Positions 39,803 to 59,292 of a stretch of DNA of 64,000 nucleotides are shown here, piece by piece. This DNA comes from Gymnogyps californianus (taxonomy: Eukaryota > Chordata > Aves > Accipitriformes > Cathartidae): NCBI RefSeq assembly GCF_018139145.2, contig NC_059478.1, positions 9,424,001 to 9,488,000 of the forward strand. Reading direction: 5' to 3'. Under the pieces are notes generated by a model. The model saw only the letters and a program-made list of their open reading frames with translations, had not been told where the DNA came from and did no database searches. A program made the position numbers and the translations under genes. Positions within the stretch are counted from its first letter, which is position 1. Every line of letters begins with the position of its first letter.

Positions 39803-40458
39803 GGCGGCAGCCCGCGCGCTCCCTCAGGCTCGGCGCCGCCGCCGCCGGCCGGTTAAGCTGCCAGGCCGAGGCACGCCGCTCCCTTCCCGGCAGGCCCCGC
39901 GGCCCACGCCGCGCCTGTCATCTCTATGGTGAGGCGGGGCGGGAGCAGGAAGCGGCGGCGGGGACTGGATCCGGGGCAGCCGCCCGCTGCCGGCGGCGGC
40001 ACCGCCCCGGCCGCGGAGGGGCCGTGCCTCCGCACTGCGGCTCCGCTCCTGTGGCGGCGGAGGGGCGGCGGGTGAAGGAAACCCCCTGCGCCACGGCAGG
40101 AAGCGGTTCCGGCTCGGCGGCGCGGCTCCATCCGGGCACTGGGGTGCGGCCGCGGTGGGCGGTGGGCGCGGCCCCATCCGGGTCCCGGGGATGCTGTCAG
40201 GGCGCCGGCGGGGCGGGGCGGGGCTGGGCTGCGGGAGACGCGGAGCCTCCGGCGGCCGGAGCGAGACCCGCCCTGCCTGTCCCCCGCGCCCGGAGCCGGC
40301 TCCGCCACCGCCCGCCGTCCCGGCTGCCCTCCCCTCCCCATCGCCCGGCGGCCCGGCAGCCGCCGCAGCTCCCTGGGGCTGCGCCACTGCTCGGCGTCGG
40401 AGGCCGCGCTGGCCCGGGCAGGCCCTGCCCCGCGGCCCCTCCCAGGCCGCGGCCTCGC

Positions 40459-40466
40459 AGGCAAGT
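40459..40466 (+). other. RO60: Candidate GC-type 5' splice site of RO60 untranslated exon 1
   Basis: CAG|GCAAGT matches the known consensus of GC-AG introns, with the exon ending at 40,460. RO60 coding begins in an exon preceded by an acceptor at 45,355, so an upstream 5' UTR exon is needed. Alternative GT donors are ATG|GTGAGG at 39,929 and CGG|GTGAAG at 40,072; both are possible. Transcript data would decide. Confidence 0.4.
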
Positions 40467-40620
40467 CGCGCCTCCCGGGGGAGCGCTGGGGGCGGGGGGA
40501 GCGGGCTGGCCCCGGCCGGGTGGCCCGCGGCCCGGCGGGGGTGTGGGCTCCCCGTCTGTGTCAGCCCCGGCGGGGAGCGGGCGGCCTCGCCGGCGGGGTT
40601 GGCGTGGATGTTGAAGGAAT

Positions 40621-43600
40621 CCGGAGAGGCCATCTCTAAATGGCCACCGCCTGCTTGGCACCTGGGCGTTGGAAACCCCGTGAGGGGATTAAAGGGCGTG
40701 TCGTTTGGGGTTACTCGTCTGCTTCGTCGTCACTTGTATTTATTGTCTTTGTAGAAACTGACCGCTAAACTCACAGGTTTTTGGGTGTCAACTGTAGATG
40801 CTTTTTCCACATAATTTTGTTCTACGTCAGTTAAGCTACCTTTTCCCTCCAGTCAATAAATTTTTTAAGCTAATAGACTTTTCAGCAAGTTCTGTAGTAG
40901 ATTTTTTTGAGCAAGTATGTGGTTCATATAGTCTGGTATCTCCTGTGCTATCATCATACTGGTGATCATGCCATTTGTGATTTGGGAAATGTTCTCCTAG
41001 TGTTCCTGTTTACACAGGGATGCCTGTTTTCTGAAGTACGAGGACTTATGTTGTTGTCAGAGCTCTGCTGTAGTGCAGGTGTATTTTGTTACAACCGTAG
41101 CTCAGTGTGATGGTTATAGTCTCTCTACTCAATAAACTAGAAGAAATTCTTTATAGTCTTCAGTGTATGTAATGCTTATACAATTTTGAGAGCAGAGTGG
41201 GAGAATGCAGTTTCTTGTAGAGCAAAGTGTATATGGTTTTGAAGTATTTGAAGACAATTTGAAGTGTTGTCTTTAAAACGTCAATGCATTTTTTTCATAA
41301 AAGATCTGACTTGGTCAAAGTTTAATTCCATATGTTTTCACTACGAAGTTTGATTCATCATTGTTAACATAGCAGTTAAATTTAAGAACTTAAGTTAGAA
41401 CCTGTAGTTCTGTTAAAGCTTTGTCCTTTTTGTATTTTTTTTTTCATATGCACCTGAAACTTGTACTGTAAGACATTTTATTTCTTAGGAACACGAGGGG
41501 TGAATTGTAAAAGTCATAGAAAATAACACAGGTTAACTTACAAAACTCCGTCATGTTATGGTACAGCAGCATAAAGATATTGACTTACAATCAAGATGTA
41601 AGTGCTGTATAGGCTGTTTCAGACCAGTCAAAGCCGTATTTCACTTATAGATTAATTTATATGGTGTTTCGAATATAAAACAAATTCCCTTAGTGTTTTT
41701 TTCTCTTTCATTAATAATAGTGAGCAACCATGAATTTTAGTTCAGCAATTTTTGTTGTAAAGTATCTAGTCTGTGACTTTCGAGGCTTTTCACGTTGCTG
41801 TTTGCATTCAAGTAGCTCAGAAATTGGAAATGCTTATGGAGCCAGAATATCATTGATAAATCCTCCATGAGTGTTTGAAGTTCAAGTTCACTGCTGCAGC
41901 TCAGCAGATGAAGAGTAGGGTTATGGTGTAGCATATGTTAAGTGTGTATTTGCATTTATCCATCTGCGAGGGTGAAAGTTGTCTGTGTTGTACAGGTGTT
42001 AAAGCAGAAAATAAGCTTGAGGTCTGGGCAGAGGAGAGGGACTTGAGGTCAGGTTAGAGGGAGGGAATAGCTTTGGGAGCTTGTGAGGTTGAAATATAAA
42101 ACAGCAGTTAGAAATGGCCAACATGATTTAAATAGTTCAATACTGAATAAGTGCTTTTCCAGTAGATCCTGGTGAAGTTTAAATTTGATACTTCTAGTGT
42201 GGCTGTTTAGTAGTGAAATTAATGGTTTGCGTCAGCTATTGCAGATTTCAAGGGTAATTTTTTAAATATAAATTTATTTTAAAGAATTTACAATTCTTAT
42301 TAGGATCCAAAAGATTATCTTGGTTTGAAGTTTTTTTTAAATCCCTGAGGCAGCAATAAGGCATTTGAGATAAGTCTGTTTTGTATCCTAGATTGCTTAT
42401 CAGAAGGCATTAATAACTTTATTAAAGGTTTCAAAAGACTTGTCGTAGGCATTTTTAATGGGATGAGTACCGCAGTTAATTCATTCCATTGTGAATATAC
42501 TGTGTTCTGTCTGAGAAGACGACTTTGAGGGCTGAGTGAAAATGAAGCTTTACAAAAGGTGGAAATTGTAACAGCATCTGGTTTTGTTGCTCATAGTATA
42601 TTCCTAAGAAGGCAAATTAAAGAGCTAAGCTTCAGAAAAACTAGAAGTGTACATTTGCAACTATCTTTTAAAATATGGGTTTGTGTCAGAAGACTATGGA
42701 TGCTTGCACGTACCTCTTTTCAGTGCTATGGGTCCATACAAAAACCTAGTCCATACCAAAGTAAACATAAAAATTATCCATTATCAACGTGCCTAAGTTA
42801 GGTTTGTTATACAGTGTGATAGAGAAGTGCAGCAGGAGAACTTTTTTCTCTGATGATTAGCTCTAAACTTCTTTAATACAATACAATTAACATCACACTG
42901 CATATTCACATGTAACAATGAAGTAGTGAACTGTTTGCCTTTCAGGCTGATACCTTTGATGGAAATACTGATCTTGTGTTACAGTATTTTATAAATAAAT
43001 CTAGATTTCAAACCAGATAAATATTATTTGTAATTTTAGAAATCTTATAATTATTTCATTTAGGTTTTGTTCCCATTCTCAGGGTGGTGATGACAATGGT
43101 AGCTAATTTGTATTGGTGACTATAAAACTAAGTGTGTGAGGACAAGTGAGACTCTCCAAGTGAGAATTGAAATAAAATGGACATATCAGATGGAACCTGT
43201 GCAAATGGAAAAATGTAGGAAAAAAACTCTAAAATATTCAAAGTAGTGCTGGTATTTCTTAAGACAAAGAGCAAAGTGAGATCATAGATGTTTTGTTTAA
43301 CCAGAGGCGTCGTCCTTCGAGTTCAGTTTTAAGTCTTGGTAATCCATAGGTGACTGAAAAGAGTTTTCCCATTAGTCTTATTTTAATGTAGTAATATTCG
43401 TAATAGCAGGGGTATGAAAGATGCAACAAGATTCTCAAGATTTCATATATATGGAGATCTCATTACTCATGCATAATTCTTTATGCTTCCCATTCTTATT
43501 TTTGCTTCAAGATAATGTTTCTTACAGAGCGTACCATTTTTTTCTTATAAATAAACTAAAGGATGCTGACTGTGATTTCAGGATTTTTTGTTTGGGTTTT

Positions 43601-45355
43601 GTATGTTTATTGTGAAACATTACCTTCTGTTTAATGAAACCAGCTATTTGAAATGTATTGAAATAAAATGTATTTAGACATTAAAATGTACTAATATGGT
43701 ATTCATCCACCCTTGTTATTTTCAGTGTATTTGCATGCTTCAGATGTCAGTGAAAAAGTCAGCTTAACCATGATGTGTATTTAAATTGGTTTGGCAGGAA
43801 ACATGGTTAGAATATTTAAGCACTAAGAAAAATAGCTGAGCACTGGTGCTCTGAATAATACAATGAAAGATATTTCTTAGTTATTTTTTAACTGAAACCT
43901 GCATTTTTAAACCAGGTGTCAGCATATGGCTTCTATTTTTATGATTTTAGCAGCATATAGAAATCATAGGAACACTGATGATTATTTATTATTTAATTCT
44001 GGATGCAGACAGCACATCACTGCAGATAGGCAAGAATGGAGGAAGGGTACAGTTCTAGTCGCTTGCAGAGAAAGGAAAATTCTGTGTCAAAGAGAAAGTA
44101 GGGAAGTTGTTTGTAAATCAGTGTGTTGCTTACCTAAACTGGGGAAAAAAAATCACTGTCCACATTAGTGACATTTATTTGTGCTAGCTTATCCTGGTAA
44201 ATGAAGCAAAATGGCTTTTATCTTCAGTATCCAAACAAGCGTGTCAAAAGTAGATATCTGCAATACTTAAAAATTGTTAAGTGGATTTCTTTGAAATGTC
44301 ATTTGTGTGTGCTCAGACTTTAGCGTGTGCATATTTTAAGATCTATATGCAGTTTGATGGAGTGGATTATTGGTGCTTTTTTTTTTTTTAAATAGGACCT
44401 CTTGGTGCTATTTAGTGTCTTTTTATTGTTTGGTGAGAACTGAGAAAACTGAATTTATTGTTGTCATATTAATGTTCTGGAGATAGTGATTATGATGAAT
44501 TTTCTTCCCCTTACCCTGCTGATTTCATTTCACCTGCATTTATTTCAGTTTAAATGTTATGGTTTGAATTTTACCATGCTAGATATTCTCCAAGTAAGAG
44601 CAGTGTTGTTGCCTGCAAATACTACACCTGAACACTCTTGCAACTCAAGAGTGTGTAAATATAAAGGCCTGAAAGATTGTGAATTTTTGTGCTGTTTTTT
44701 GCTTCTTAACCTCAAATGTAAAGCAGTACAGAATTTGTTGTTATGTCTGTGTGTTTTCTTGGATCTCACTTGAAACAGCAGACTATTTGAGCCTGTAATA
44801 AAGATAATTTTTTCTTGAGCTACTGTCAGTTGTTAAAAAGCTGTTGTCTAAACCTCACTGAAACCCACCATATTTAAACTCTCACAAAGTCTTCTGAGTA
44901 AACAGTTTTTCAGTATTTTAGTTCTTTATTTCAGCATCATGTTTCTTCAGTTGGTCAGTATTACCAGTTCTTCAGCAAAATAGAGTAGGGCAAGATCTGA
45001 GTTTTGAGAAATTTAGTATGCAATCCAAAAATCTACCTAAGAAAGTGATTTAATATATTAGTGGCAAAAGGGTATAACACCAGCCATGTTTTCTGTGTGC
45101 CACTTATTGGGGTTAAGTAGTTTCTAAGTTGGTTTTAAGGAAATAAATTCGTCACCATTGGAACTCAGAGACTTTATTTGTTTCTTTTCCCCTAACTGAT
45201 ATGTATTATTGCACGCTTAGAGTATACTCTTATTAAATTTATGAAGGAAAAATTACAAGTGTATAGATATATTTACTTTGCTAAGAAGTGATAAAAGAGT
45301 AGAGTCATCAAGTTTTCACAATAGTTCTTCATAAACTTTATTATTCTTTCAACAG
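40621..45355 (+). other. RO60 intron 1 (about 4.9 kb)
   Basis: AT-rich sequence between the CpG island and the first coding exon. It ends with the acceptor TTCTTTCAACAG at 45,355. No coding exon or known repeat was recognised. A perfect 9-bp inverted repeat (ACACTCTTG, loop CAACT) lies at 44,632-44,654. Confidence 0.7.
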
Positions 45356-45375
45356 ACCTCTTGGAAGTGTAAACA

Positions 45376-51964
<6,589 letters not shown>

Positions 51965-52301
51965 TTTTCTAGGCGTCTGCTCTTCCCAGTGGGTCCATTG
52001 CTGGCAACAGACTTCACCCTGGGAACTCCCAGCCAAATATACTTTATTAGAATATGGCACATTATATACATATCAGAATGTTACCCTTTTTGTGAAGGGA
52101 AAACAAGAAAAGCAGATGAGAAATCTCTTTTCTCTTTTTTCCTGTTGCACACAATTTAAAATAACAGTGGGAAGTTTGCTAAAAGTAGCTACAGGGTTAC
52201 ATAATACATAATTTAATTTCATTTATAATAGCTATAAATACTGAGAGATTTTTAATTCCCCCCCCTCCCCCCCCCGTTGCTGTGGAATGCTTGTTTGCAA
52301 G

Positions 52302-52307
52302 AATAAA
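52302..52307 (+). terminator. RO60: First RO60 poly(A) signal candidate
   Basis: Canonical AATAAA about 340 bases after the RO60 stop codon. No strong GU-rich downstream element stands out, so later signals (for example 53,714-53,719 or 54,011-54,016) may be used instead or as well. Confidence 0.45.
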
Positions 52308-55300
52308 TTGATGAATTACTCTTAGGATAGGGCAGGAAAAAAAAGTGGGTTTAGTATTTTTAATAATGTCAGTTTAACAGCAACTTCATTGAGAGGGATT
52401 TTTCTTTGGGCTTTTTTTAATCTTTGTATTTTAAACAAATTACTAAGGTTCAACAGTTTTCTTTGTTACACTTCAAATCTACAAAAGAAGTATTTTCTGG
52501 CACGTATGAGACCATGTGACTGTGATGCAGTATAAAAGTTACCCAGTTATAAATTTTATACTGATAAAACCGAAAGTGGAAAAGCTCATGCTAATGTTTT
52601 CTCTTATCTAGATTATCACCTGGGTTTTCAGGAGTAAAGTGTAATTCTCTTTGGATAAATTGAGGGACAGTTTCTGTACAATGCAATTTCAGAAGCACTA
52701 TTTTAGCATTAATACGCTTTACAGGAAGTTCTAAAAACCATTTTTAGTAGAAAAAGACCTTGGAAATGGCTGGGAAGCCACATTCAGTCCATGTTACAAC
52801 TTCAGGAAGCATCAGCACGCTTTCAGTGACGAAGATCAACAAGTGCATGTGTCTTGGCCTGCTCTGGAAAGCTGAGTGGTAACAACCAGAAACAAAAAGC
52901 TACGTTTTCTTCAAAAGAATGTATTAAATGATACAGAAACAATCTTCCTAACAGGAGAGTATTTCATTTTTTAAAATCTTTTTGTATATTAATGTTACTT
53001 CTGGTTTCGTAAATTAATTCAAGCTAACATTTTTCAAAACTACCTCCAGTTTACAGGGACCAATTCTTAAAAACTTTTATGAAATGTACAGTTGCCTCCT
53101 TCATGTTCTCAAAATCTTGTTTGAGAAGTGATTGAAACTGGATTTTTTTTTATTTTTTTTTTTTTAGTCTGATAGTAAGAACGTGAGTAAATAAGGAGAA
53201 AGCTAGTGAATATCTTATGACTTTGGAACAGGAATTGATAGGAATTCCTGTGTATATGTATTTAATTCTGTGTGTGTGTTTTTATATATGTGTGCATGGG
53301 GGGAAGTTAAAAGATCTCTTTAGTAGATCACAATCTTAGAAGATAGGTTTTTTAGTGATGCTTTTACAACTTCCCCTGAGACATATGTATGTCAGCCTCT
53401 TTTATGCTAATTCTGGCTGTTTTGAACAGTGAATTTGATGTTAATTTGAAAATAATTATGATTTATAAAAATAACACAGTTGTGGTAAATGACATGGAAG
53501 ATCATATTTTTCTGCCTAAAACCCAAGCTTTTAAATGTAAAATTCAAGTTCATATTATACTTTTGATACTTGTAACACTTCATTATGCCTCGTACATACT
53601 GATTATAAATTCAAAGCTCGCATTCTGTAGGATGGATATCTCTTTTGGTGCTAAAATGTGAGGTTACATGTTACTGAAGGTATCCTGCTACATACTTACA
53701 CTCTACCTTAATGAATAAATCATAACAGTGAGGGAAGCCTTTTATGACATGCAAACCATGGCTTAAAGAACTGATGGTAGGAATGTTACCTTTCAGTGGA
53801 CATGAATGTAGTTACTTCAGAATTATCACTGCTCTTACGATACAGCTCTGATAGAATGCTTGAGGAATACAGGACTGCCACCAGCTTGTCAGGTGACATC
53901 TAGAAAAAACAAGCGTTCCTACAAAAGCTGAGACATAGCACTTTGAGTTTGAAAAAGAAAATTAGCCATTTCTTAGGAAAAATTTCTTACCACTTTTAGT
54001 CTCCTTTCTAAATAAACACCATGAATATGGGGAGTAAACTCATTTGCTCAATACATGTTAATTATTTCAAGTAAATGCACTGATGTTTTGGGGTTGTTTT
54101 TCGTAGTAATGTGTTTTAAATTACACAATAGTCAAACATCTGATTAGGTGTTTCCTTCTAAGCTAGAGATGTTGAAAATAACTGATAGATAAGTATCTTT
54201 TGCAAGTACTTTTTCTGATTTGGAGTAGTATTTGTGAAGTAATAGGAAATATTTTGGACTAAATATAAAATGAAAACTTAAACAGGTATTTCAAGTAACT
54301 TTGTGCAATTAATTGCATAAATTTACTGCAAGTAAAAGATTAGACTAGTTACTAACAGATTGAACAGTTATAGTAGTGTTGCATCTTTGAAAGCAGTCCA
54401 GTTTAAAATACAATTCCTTGAACTAGAGTGTAAGTGAAGATGAACTTTTCAGTAGAACTTATAGGAAATGTAGCTCCCTGTATCTGTTGACACTGGATAG
54501 CTATGCACCATGTTAAAGATAGTCATCCATGCTGGAGTACATAATATGCTCCTGAATATTTACTGTGTCTCTGTACTAAAAAATCTTGTTAGAAATAGAA
54601 TATTCTAAGTGGTTTGGTTATCCAATGTAAAACTAGCACCAATGAGATCATGTTGTCATCTGCTTCTCCTTCAGGATTTTCACAGAAGGGGGAAACTGAA
54701 GTAAATGCTGACAGCTGAAACTTTATAGTGTGTTGACCTTTGTTTCTACTGTGTTCTATCTGGTTTTGTTATGACCTTACAGTAAGGGTCATAGAAGAAT
54801 GATGCTGCATATTCCTTTTCCATAGACTGGATCTCTGTTGTCTGCCCATATACTGAATTTGAGGGGACAGCATGACTCATTTGCCATAACATAAATTTGT
54901 CCCGATTTTAGTCTTTAGTTATTAAACTGATAATTTCCAAAACAATATCTGGACATGTAAAGAGGCAATAATTACTGTAATGTTTTTAAAAAAAAAGTGA
55001 GCTAAGACAAAGTTGCTAAGCTTAAACATTAGTTCAGTATACAATAAATAACCTACCCTTTCACCAAAGAGGAGACACTGACTCTTTCAAGTTAATAGTG
55101 GTGTTTGCATTCTAGGAACACTGACTAACAAAACAAAAGTGGGGCTATAATTGTGCACTGCAGTTTACCAGGAAAAATTGAATAGGGACAAGTTTAAAGA
55201 TAGTTAATTTTATTCAAAATATTAATTAAAAAGAAAAGTCTAAATGCAGAGTGCAGCTGTAGGCTGGCTGAATGCAGGTTTCCTGATATCTAACAGAATT

Positions 55301-56213
55301 AATAGGCTTTCAGTTTGACTGCCATTTCACTGTGACCCCCTTAACAATTCTGAAGTGTTAGACCGTTACATCTAAGACTATAATGTTCAGGCACTTTAAG
55401 AAAGAAGAACAGGATGTAATGCTTGGAAGCACAGCAGAGGTAAAACATTCTTCTGTAATAAAGGGCTGTAACGAATGAACATCAAAGGTCAGGTTTCTTC
55501 ATGGAAGGGATACAATCAAGAATGTGGAGAGGGCAGAAGGCACTCAAGATTTCTTAAAAATCATGCAATGCATACATCAGCATTGTGTAACAAATTGAAT
55601 AAAGACAGTAAGAATTTTGCCAAGAAATAGAATTTCGTGTCAGGAACTTCAGACCTGTAGCAAGGAGGAGGAGAGTTTGGGATGCTTGTAGAATTAGATT
55701 ACAGGCAAAATACGGGGTCTTTACCTACAATCCTATGTTCCAAAAAAGAGAAGTCTAAAAGTCGGTGTAGATCTGAAGTCAGCAGGGCCAGTCTAAGTGC
55801 CCACTATGTGAGGGCCACTAATAGCTGGCCCTAAAATACCTTGCTGCTTAAAACCACTGTTAAACCTGTTTGTTAAACCATTAGGGACATTGTGGTGTTC
55901 TTTTTCATCGCTGTTGTTTAATTGGGGCCCATAAATGGGTATGGCTTTAAAAGGCTGTTCAACGAAGTATATGTTCTTGGCTTAAAAAATACACCACCAG
56001 TTTTGGAAATGTGTTTTAATAATGGCTCTGTCTGTAAAAACACTAGGAAAATATTTTTCTCCATTGCAAAATGCTGTGCTGCTTAATCACGTACCTAACT
56101 CATAGCCGCCGTACCAGAAGCATTAGTATTGGTTCCATTTATTTTGTTTCTTGTATTACCTTTTTGCTTTGCCCTTTCTTTTCTCTGTTAATGTTGGCTT
56201 TTTTTCTTCCTTT

Positions 56214-56257
56214 CCCATATCCTTGTCACGTCAGGCCCATATCCTTGTCACCTCAGG
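56214..56257. repeat. Two-copy 22-bp direct tandem duplication
   Basis: The unit CCCATATCCTTGTCAC(G/C)TCAGG occurs twice in a row with one difference, and a partial third start follows. It is probably a recent slippage duplication with no evident function. Confidence 0.85.
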
Positions 56258-57847
56258 CCTATATTTGGATCTCTTTTCACATACAAGCTCTCATCCATTC
56301 CTTCTTTTTTTGCCTCTGTTCTTCTTCTGCCTCCTTGCTGTCATTGAGCATGCTAGCTTAGCTAAATAACTTACACCAGAACTGTTGTCATAGTATTTAT
56401 CTTAATTTTAAAAAACTGGATACATTTTTTCTTTCCTTTGATTATATAAATCTCTTAGAAAACACTTAATTGGCTGTATTTATCAGATTTTTGGTAAAAC
56501 TTTGTGTAAAGATCAGTGACAAAAGTATACTTTGCTTATTTACAAAAATCCAACATCTGCCTGTGAATGGCTTTATTTTTATAAGGTAACCGCTTAAAAT
56601 TGGCTTTTCAAATGTAAAGCTTTTTTCTAGTATTAGTTCAGTGGGTTGGAGCTTTCCATTCTGTGAAATATTATCAAGCTGCTGTTATATGCAGAATTAG
56701 GGAAACATTTCAATTAATATTCTGGATAAATGGGCAGCGTCTTTGCAGTATTGATTAGAGAAAATCTTCAAAGAATAGGATGTAGAAGTAAACCTGAGCA
56801 AAGAATCATTTGTCTTGCTTGCACTTGTAATCTTTTTTTTAAGCATTTCATCAGTTTATAGGTTTATTTTGTTATTTGCGGTGGTTCACAGTGGACAAGT
56901 ACGCTGTAAGTAAGCTGTTTTAATGACTTTATTGCTGGAATGGTAGAGATTTCATCTTACCATGATACAGCATAGTGTACAACATTGCTGAGTAAGAGTT
57001 ATGGGGGGGAAGGTAAAACACTAGGACAGTGTATTATGTATGTGCTGCTCTCAGTGCTAAGATTTCAGATTAGCTAATTTCAGCGGAAGGTATGGTGTCT
57101 TTAAATATGTGTGCTTACGTTTGGATTTATAATTTTGATACTGTAAAGTGTGGTTTCTTTAGGTGTTTCCGCATTCTGAATTTAAGTTTAAATATATATA
57201 TATATTTGCATATATATATGTGGTATGTTGAGAACTTTTACAAATGCTTCATTAACAAATAATGAATATAAATACCGGTTTTCCTAATGTTACCAGCTTC
57301 TTAGAGTTAAGCACAACTAGTTGCAAATAAAATGTCTTTTCTATTACATTCTCCTACAAAAGTGCAGTTCTACTCTTTAAAAATTATTCTGTATAAAGAA
57401 GCAACAGATGGGCGCATTCACAGCTCTGTCTGCTTAGTTAAATAACTTGATGTTTGTTGCCAGCTTCTCATGCTTCTTCGGAGCATGGTACTTAAGCTGG
57501 ATGAGCAGGTATGTCTTAAGTGTAAGTACAGAATCTTTCAGTGGATAATTTTTAACATTCAGATCCCCGGGCAAGCATTATTTTAAGATAAACAGCTTTG
57601 TCCTGGAGACAGTGCTAAGCAAAAAATGCGGAAATTTTTAATGACTATTTTTGAGTCCCTCTTTTTTTTTTCTAGAGTAGAACCACACTTTAACCGCCAT
57701 ATCATGTTTAAGTAACTTAAACATAACATGGCTTTGTGCCATCCAGTAATGAAGGCACTGTCTTGCTGCTACTTTCTATGAAATGATACAAAATTCATGA
57801 GAAACTGTTTGGATGGGGAGCCTTAATATGGTTAAAAAGAAACATAA

Positions 57848-57992
57848 CCCTTTGAGTGCCTTAAGATATTTCTTTAATAAACGGGCACTCACTTGGATCT
57901 GCAGGCGTACAGCATGTTTTCTCAACAGTTGGAATAAAATACTGCCTTAAGTGACAATGCCCTGGGATTTCTGAAACTTAGAACTCAAAGGG
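57848..57992. mobile_element. MITE-like nested inverted-repeat element, possibly piggyBac type
   Basis: A 145-bp segment begins CCCTTTGAGTGCC and ends with the inverted copy ACTCAAAGGG; with flanking ATAA/TTAT the perfect inverted arms are 14 bp. A second inner inverted pair (57,883-57,894 and 57,949-57,962, GGGCACTCACTT with AAGTGACAATGCCC) makes the whole segment foldable into one hairpin. It has no coding capacity. CCCTTTG-type ends and near-TTAA flanks (ATAA on the left, TTAT on the right, one mismatch each) resemble piggyBac-derived non-autonomous elements. The family assignment is inference. Confidence 0.5.
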
Positions 57993-59292
57993 TTATTTTA
58001 GACTATTGTTTTGGGACTTTTTTTTTAAACAGGGAACAAAATGAAAAGGTCTTTGAAAAGTTCCTTTGCATACTATTGTTATTTTTACATGATGGATTTA
58101 CCAGCTTTCAGGTGCAAAATTATTGTTAATCTTCTGAGAAAACATAACTGGCCTAAGAATTCTACACAGAGAAAAAGAATACATGGTTACCACTGTATGT
58201 GCAAAGTAAATTGCTTTAGTAAGTATAAATTTAGGGAGAGATGCACATTTGTGTGTGTTTACCTTGATGAGTGTGTCCTTGTAAACAAAATTTTAATAAG
58301 GCAGTGATGAAACTAGCAAAGTACAGTAAAGCCAATAATAAAAATATGAGGTCAGTGTGTTCAATTAGCTCATTACACGTTAAAGATGCACAGTGCAGGC
58401 AACTGTATGCTAAAGACTTTCTACAAATGATGCGGTTTAAACTTATTTCAAACCTGCATCACAAAAATGAAACTATCAAATTTAAATGATACTCTTACAG
58501 TCCTAGTTACCTGGAGTTGAAGATAAATGTGATGCTTTTTTCCCTTGAGGCGAAAAAAGCAGTTTAGGTACATGCAGCGCTGAAAACAATGGAAATAACA
58601 GGAGTCTTATTCACAAGAAGTGAATAAAAATTCAGTGACTAATGTTTTTATTCTAAACTGTGCACCTTTAGTAGTGTAATGGTCCCTCTTATTGAAGAAT
58701 GGGATATAATTTTCTACTTGCATATGAACTTTCTTGAAATAACCAAGAGTCTTGGCATTGCCTGGTCTGGCTTTGGGTGTACATTGTACTGAAACTATTG
58801 AATTTTAGACATTTCTTTTAGACATTTAACTGCAAGTTAAAATCGCTAATAAACTGCATTCTGACTGTAGAATTTAAGTACTAAATAAACTCTATGCATA
58901 TTAGACCCATTTTACTTGGTCTTAAGTTTCATAATAGTGTTGGATGGATTATAACGTAGTTTGTAGCTGCGGAGTTCAGTGACGGCGAGCTGTCTGGTTC
59001 CCCTAGAAGGATATTCCAGAATGACACTGTATACACTCATAGTTCATAGTGCAGAGTAAAGATGAAAGCAATTACCTACCCCTCTAAAGCTGCAAGAATC
59101 TTTATTCTCTTTTCTGTAGCAACTGGACATACAATTTGGTAGCTAGGTGATCAGACACTGAAATGTAGGAGAGGCAGACATGCATACAGCAATATCACTA
59201 CAAACTTGTTTTGCTTCATACTTTCTTCATGATTACAATTTGACATTCAGAGAAGAATTAAATTTAAAGGAACCATTAAATGAAACTGACCA

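Larger units (their letters stand above)
39050..40620. promoter_or_regulatory. CpG-island bidirectional promoter, UCHL5 / RO60
   Basis: About 1.5 kb of very GC- and CpG-rich DNA lies between the divergent genes UCHL5 and RO60 and covers UCHL5 exon 1. Visible motifs are tandem GC boxes at about 40,208-40,224 and ETS-type GGAAG/TTCCGG words at about 40,099-40,112. A YY1-like GCCGCCATGT also overlaps the UCHL5 start codon. No TATA box is apparent. This is a standard housekeeping bidirectional layout. Transcription start sites are inferred, not seen. Long open frames in all six frames here reflect stop-codon scarcity in GC-rich DNA. Confidence 0.85.
51965..59292 (+). other. RO60 3' UTR and convergent intergenic region
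   Basis: Holds no further coding exon. The first canonical AATAAA after the RO60 stop is at 52,302-52,307; others lie at 53,714, 54,011 and 55,598, so the 3' UTR may be about 350 bases or over 2 kb. A C-rich tract (8 C, T, 9 C) lies at 52,258-52,275, a 22-bp direct tandem duplication at 56,214-56,257, an AT microsatellite near 57,191-57,221, and a MITE-like element at 57,848-57,992. Confidence 0.6.

Noticed and set aside
39231..40754. Long open frames (up to 269 codons) on both strands in the UCHL5/RO60 CpG island
   Set aside because: Stop codons are scarce in CpG-rich DNA. The frames are Pro/Arg/Ala/Gly-rich, overlap in all frames, and cross the real UCHL5 exon 1.
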